From contig NZ_FOFL01000003.1 in the NCBI RefSeq assembly GCF_900110945.1, forward strand, positions 62,001 to 126,000: a stretch of DNA of 64,000 nucleotides. Reading direction: 5' to 3'. Below, one piece after another: positions 63,155-64,000 of the stretch. The stretch is from Devosia sp. YR412. GTDB taxonomy: Bacteria; Pseudomonadota; Alphaproteobacteria; Rhizobiales; Devosiaceae. The position numbers were made by a program, and so were the translations under genes. Positions within the stretch are counted from its first letter, which is position 1. Each line of letters begins with the position of its first letter. The notes below the pieces were generated by a model that was not told the DNA's origin, ran no database searches, and saw only the letters and a list, made by a program, of their open reading frames with translations.

Positions 63155-64000
63155 GCCAGGTCATCGCACTACCGCAGTCCCGGCCTGCTCGCCTGCCGAG
63201 CCTTTTCGTGCCCGACTATGTTGAGCTGGTCGCGACCAGCAATTTCTCTTTCCTGCGGGGCGCTTCGCATCCCGAGGAGCTGGTTTCGGCGGCCATCCAT
63301 CTGGGCCACAGCGCCTTTGGCCTATGCGATCGCAACAGCTTTGCCGGCGTGGTGCGCGGCTATGTGGCGGCGCGCGACCATCAGGTCCGTCCTGCTCATT
63401 TCCGCTATCTCGTCGGCGTGCGGCTGTGCTTTGCCGATGGCACGCCCGATATCATCGCCTATCCAAGTGACCGGGTGGCCTATGGACGCTTGTGCAAGCT
63501 GCTGACGGTCGCCAACCAGCGCGGTGAAAAGGGCAAGCCGGTTCTGCATTTCGCCGATCTGTTCGGCTCGGGCAGTGCTTCACCCGCAGAACAGGGCCCG
63601 CCCGAAAACTACGCCGTGGGACAGCTCTTCATCCTGATGCCCGACGAGACGGATTGGGGCCTCACCGAGAAAACCCTCGACCGGCTCAGCCGTTCTGCTC
63701 CCGGTCGGGTCTGGGTGGCCGGTACGCCGCGCCTCGATGGCGAGGATAGGGCACGCCTCAATCGTGTTGCGGCTCTGTCGCGGCGCCATAAGGCGCAGAT
63801 GATTGCCAGCAATGACGTGCTCTACCATGAGCCGAGCCGCCGCGTGATTGCCGATGTGGTGACCTGCATTCGCGAACACACGACGCTTGAAGATGCCGGC
63901 TGGCTGATGTCGGCCAATGCAGAACGGCATCTCAAGCTGCCGGCGGAAATGGCGCGCTTGTTTACCGAACATCCCGATGCCATCGCCCAGACAAAAGTGT
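63151..64000 (+). CDS. dnaE2: Error-prone DNA polymerase DnaE2 (N-terminal part; 3' end outside window)
   Basis: 283 residues are visible. The PHP domain begins VPDYVELVATSNFSFLRGAS with HPEELVSAAIHLGH and FGLCDRNSFAGVVRG; MIASNDVLYH and VVTCIREHTTLEDAG are DnaE2 features. It is the catalytic member of the imuA-imuB-dnaE2 cassette doing translesion synthesis. Coupled to imuB; the gene continues past base 64000. Confidence 0.95.
   Translation, partial: MSQVIALPQSRPARLPSLFVPDYVELVATSNFSFLRGASHPEELVSAAIHLGHSAFGLCDRNSFAGVVRGYVAARDHQVRPAHFRYLVGVRLCFADGTPDIIAYPSDRVAYGRLCKLLTVANQRGEKGKPVLHFADLFGSGSASPAEQGPPENYAVGQLFILMPDETDWGLTEKTLDRLSRSAPGRVWVAGTPRLDGEDRARLNRVAALSRRHKAQMIASNDVLYHEPSRRVIADVVTCIREHTTLEDAGWLMSANAERHLKLPAEMARLFTEHPDAIAQTKV

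Noticed and set aside
1-64000. tRNA, rRNA, CRISPR array, integrase, transposase or prophage genes
   Set aside because: Gaps were scanned for cloverleaf T-loop patterns, regularly spaced repeats and mobile-element motifs; none was seen by eye.

Overview
The window looks like a chromosomal segment of a GC-rich alphaproteobacterium of the Hyphomicrobiales, most like Devosia and relatives. The grounds are the gene order mnmE-mnmG-rsmG-parA-parB-holA, rhizobial-type synteny (IalB-like genes, then rlmN and argG), an imuA-imuB-dnaE2 cassette with an alphaproteobacterial SOS box (GTTC-N7-GTTC), a CtrA-type box, an EcfG-type stress promoter and a ybhL-type leader before a Bax inhibitor-1 gene. The genus is an inference from gene content; no marker was compared. 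I saw no prophage, insertion sequence, CRISPR array, tRNA or rRNA.

Layout. 1-5.3 kb: chromosome segregation and tRNA/rRNA modification block, with five parS-like sites in and around mnmG, rsmG and parAB; a sixth lies at 13.4 kb. 5.3-9.4 kb: leuS-lptE-holA on the minus strand. 9.5-13.2 kb: yggS, a CenR-like response regulator, a cyclic-nucleotide-binding protein, a DUF930 protein and xthA. 13.4-18.1 kb: rimM-trmD-rplS without rpsP, small unknown genes, a zincin-like protease and leuC. 18.2-25.4 kb: a flippase, purH, a heparinase-like protein, rsmB and htpX. 25.5-28.6 kb: an SdhAF4-like gene, an orphan Flp pilin and the cytochrome c maturation operon ccmABCDG. 28.8-36 kb: aconitase, secreted and small conserved proteins, a Bax inhibitor-1 protein and thpR. 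36.2-42.2 kb: paired IalB-like proteins, two tiny membrane proteins, rlmN, a Pmp3 stress protein, lrp-lysE and argG. 42.4-48.5 kb: a PAS-GGDEF-EAL protein, two tandem Tat-exported ferritin-like proteins and a PQQ glucose-type dehydrogenase. 49-55 kb: typA, a DedA protein, yggT, a GNAT protein and the proton-pumping pyrophosphatase. 55-60.5 kb: a MarR/cytochrome b561 pair, a CPT-like kinase with a class C beta-lactamase-like hydrolase, soluble pyrophosphatase and a TerB-like protein. 60.8-64 kb: the SOS mutagenesis cassette, running off the end.

Most genes are housekeeping and tightly packed, with many 1- to 4-base stop/start overlaps. The unusual material is between genes: (i) a four-copy dispersed repeat of about 80-95 bp with a central hairpin, two copies of which end in the same parS-like sequence, so ParB sites may be spread with the repeat; (ii) a near-consensus sigma-54 promoter followed at the right distance by two hairpins before yggT, a candidate small RNA; (iii) a nested inverted repeat before hppA; (iv) genes below usual length cut-offs (flp, ccmD, a 41-residue membrane protein).

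Limits: everything was read by eye. Start codons were chosen from ribosome binding sites and family starts, and family names come from recognised motifs, not searches.
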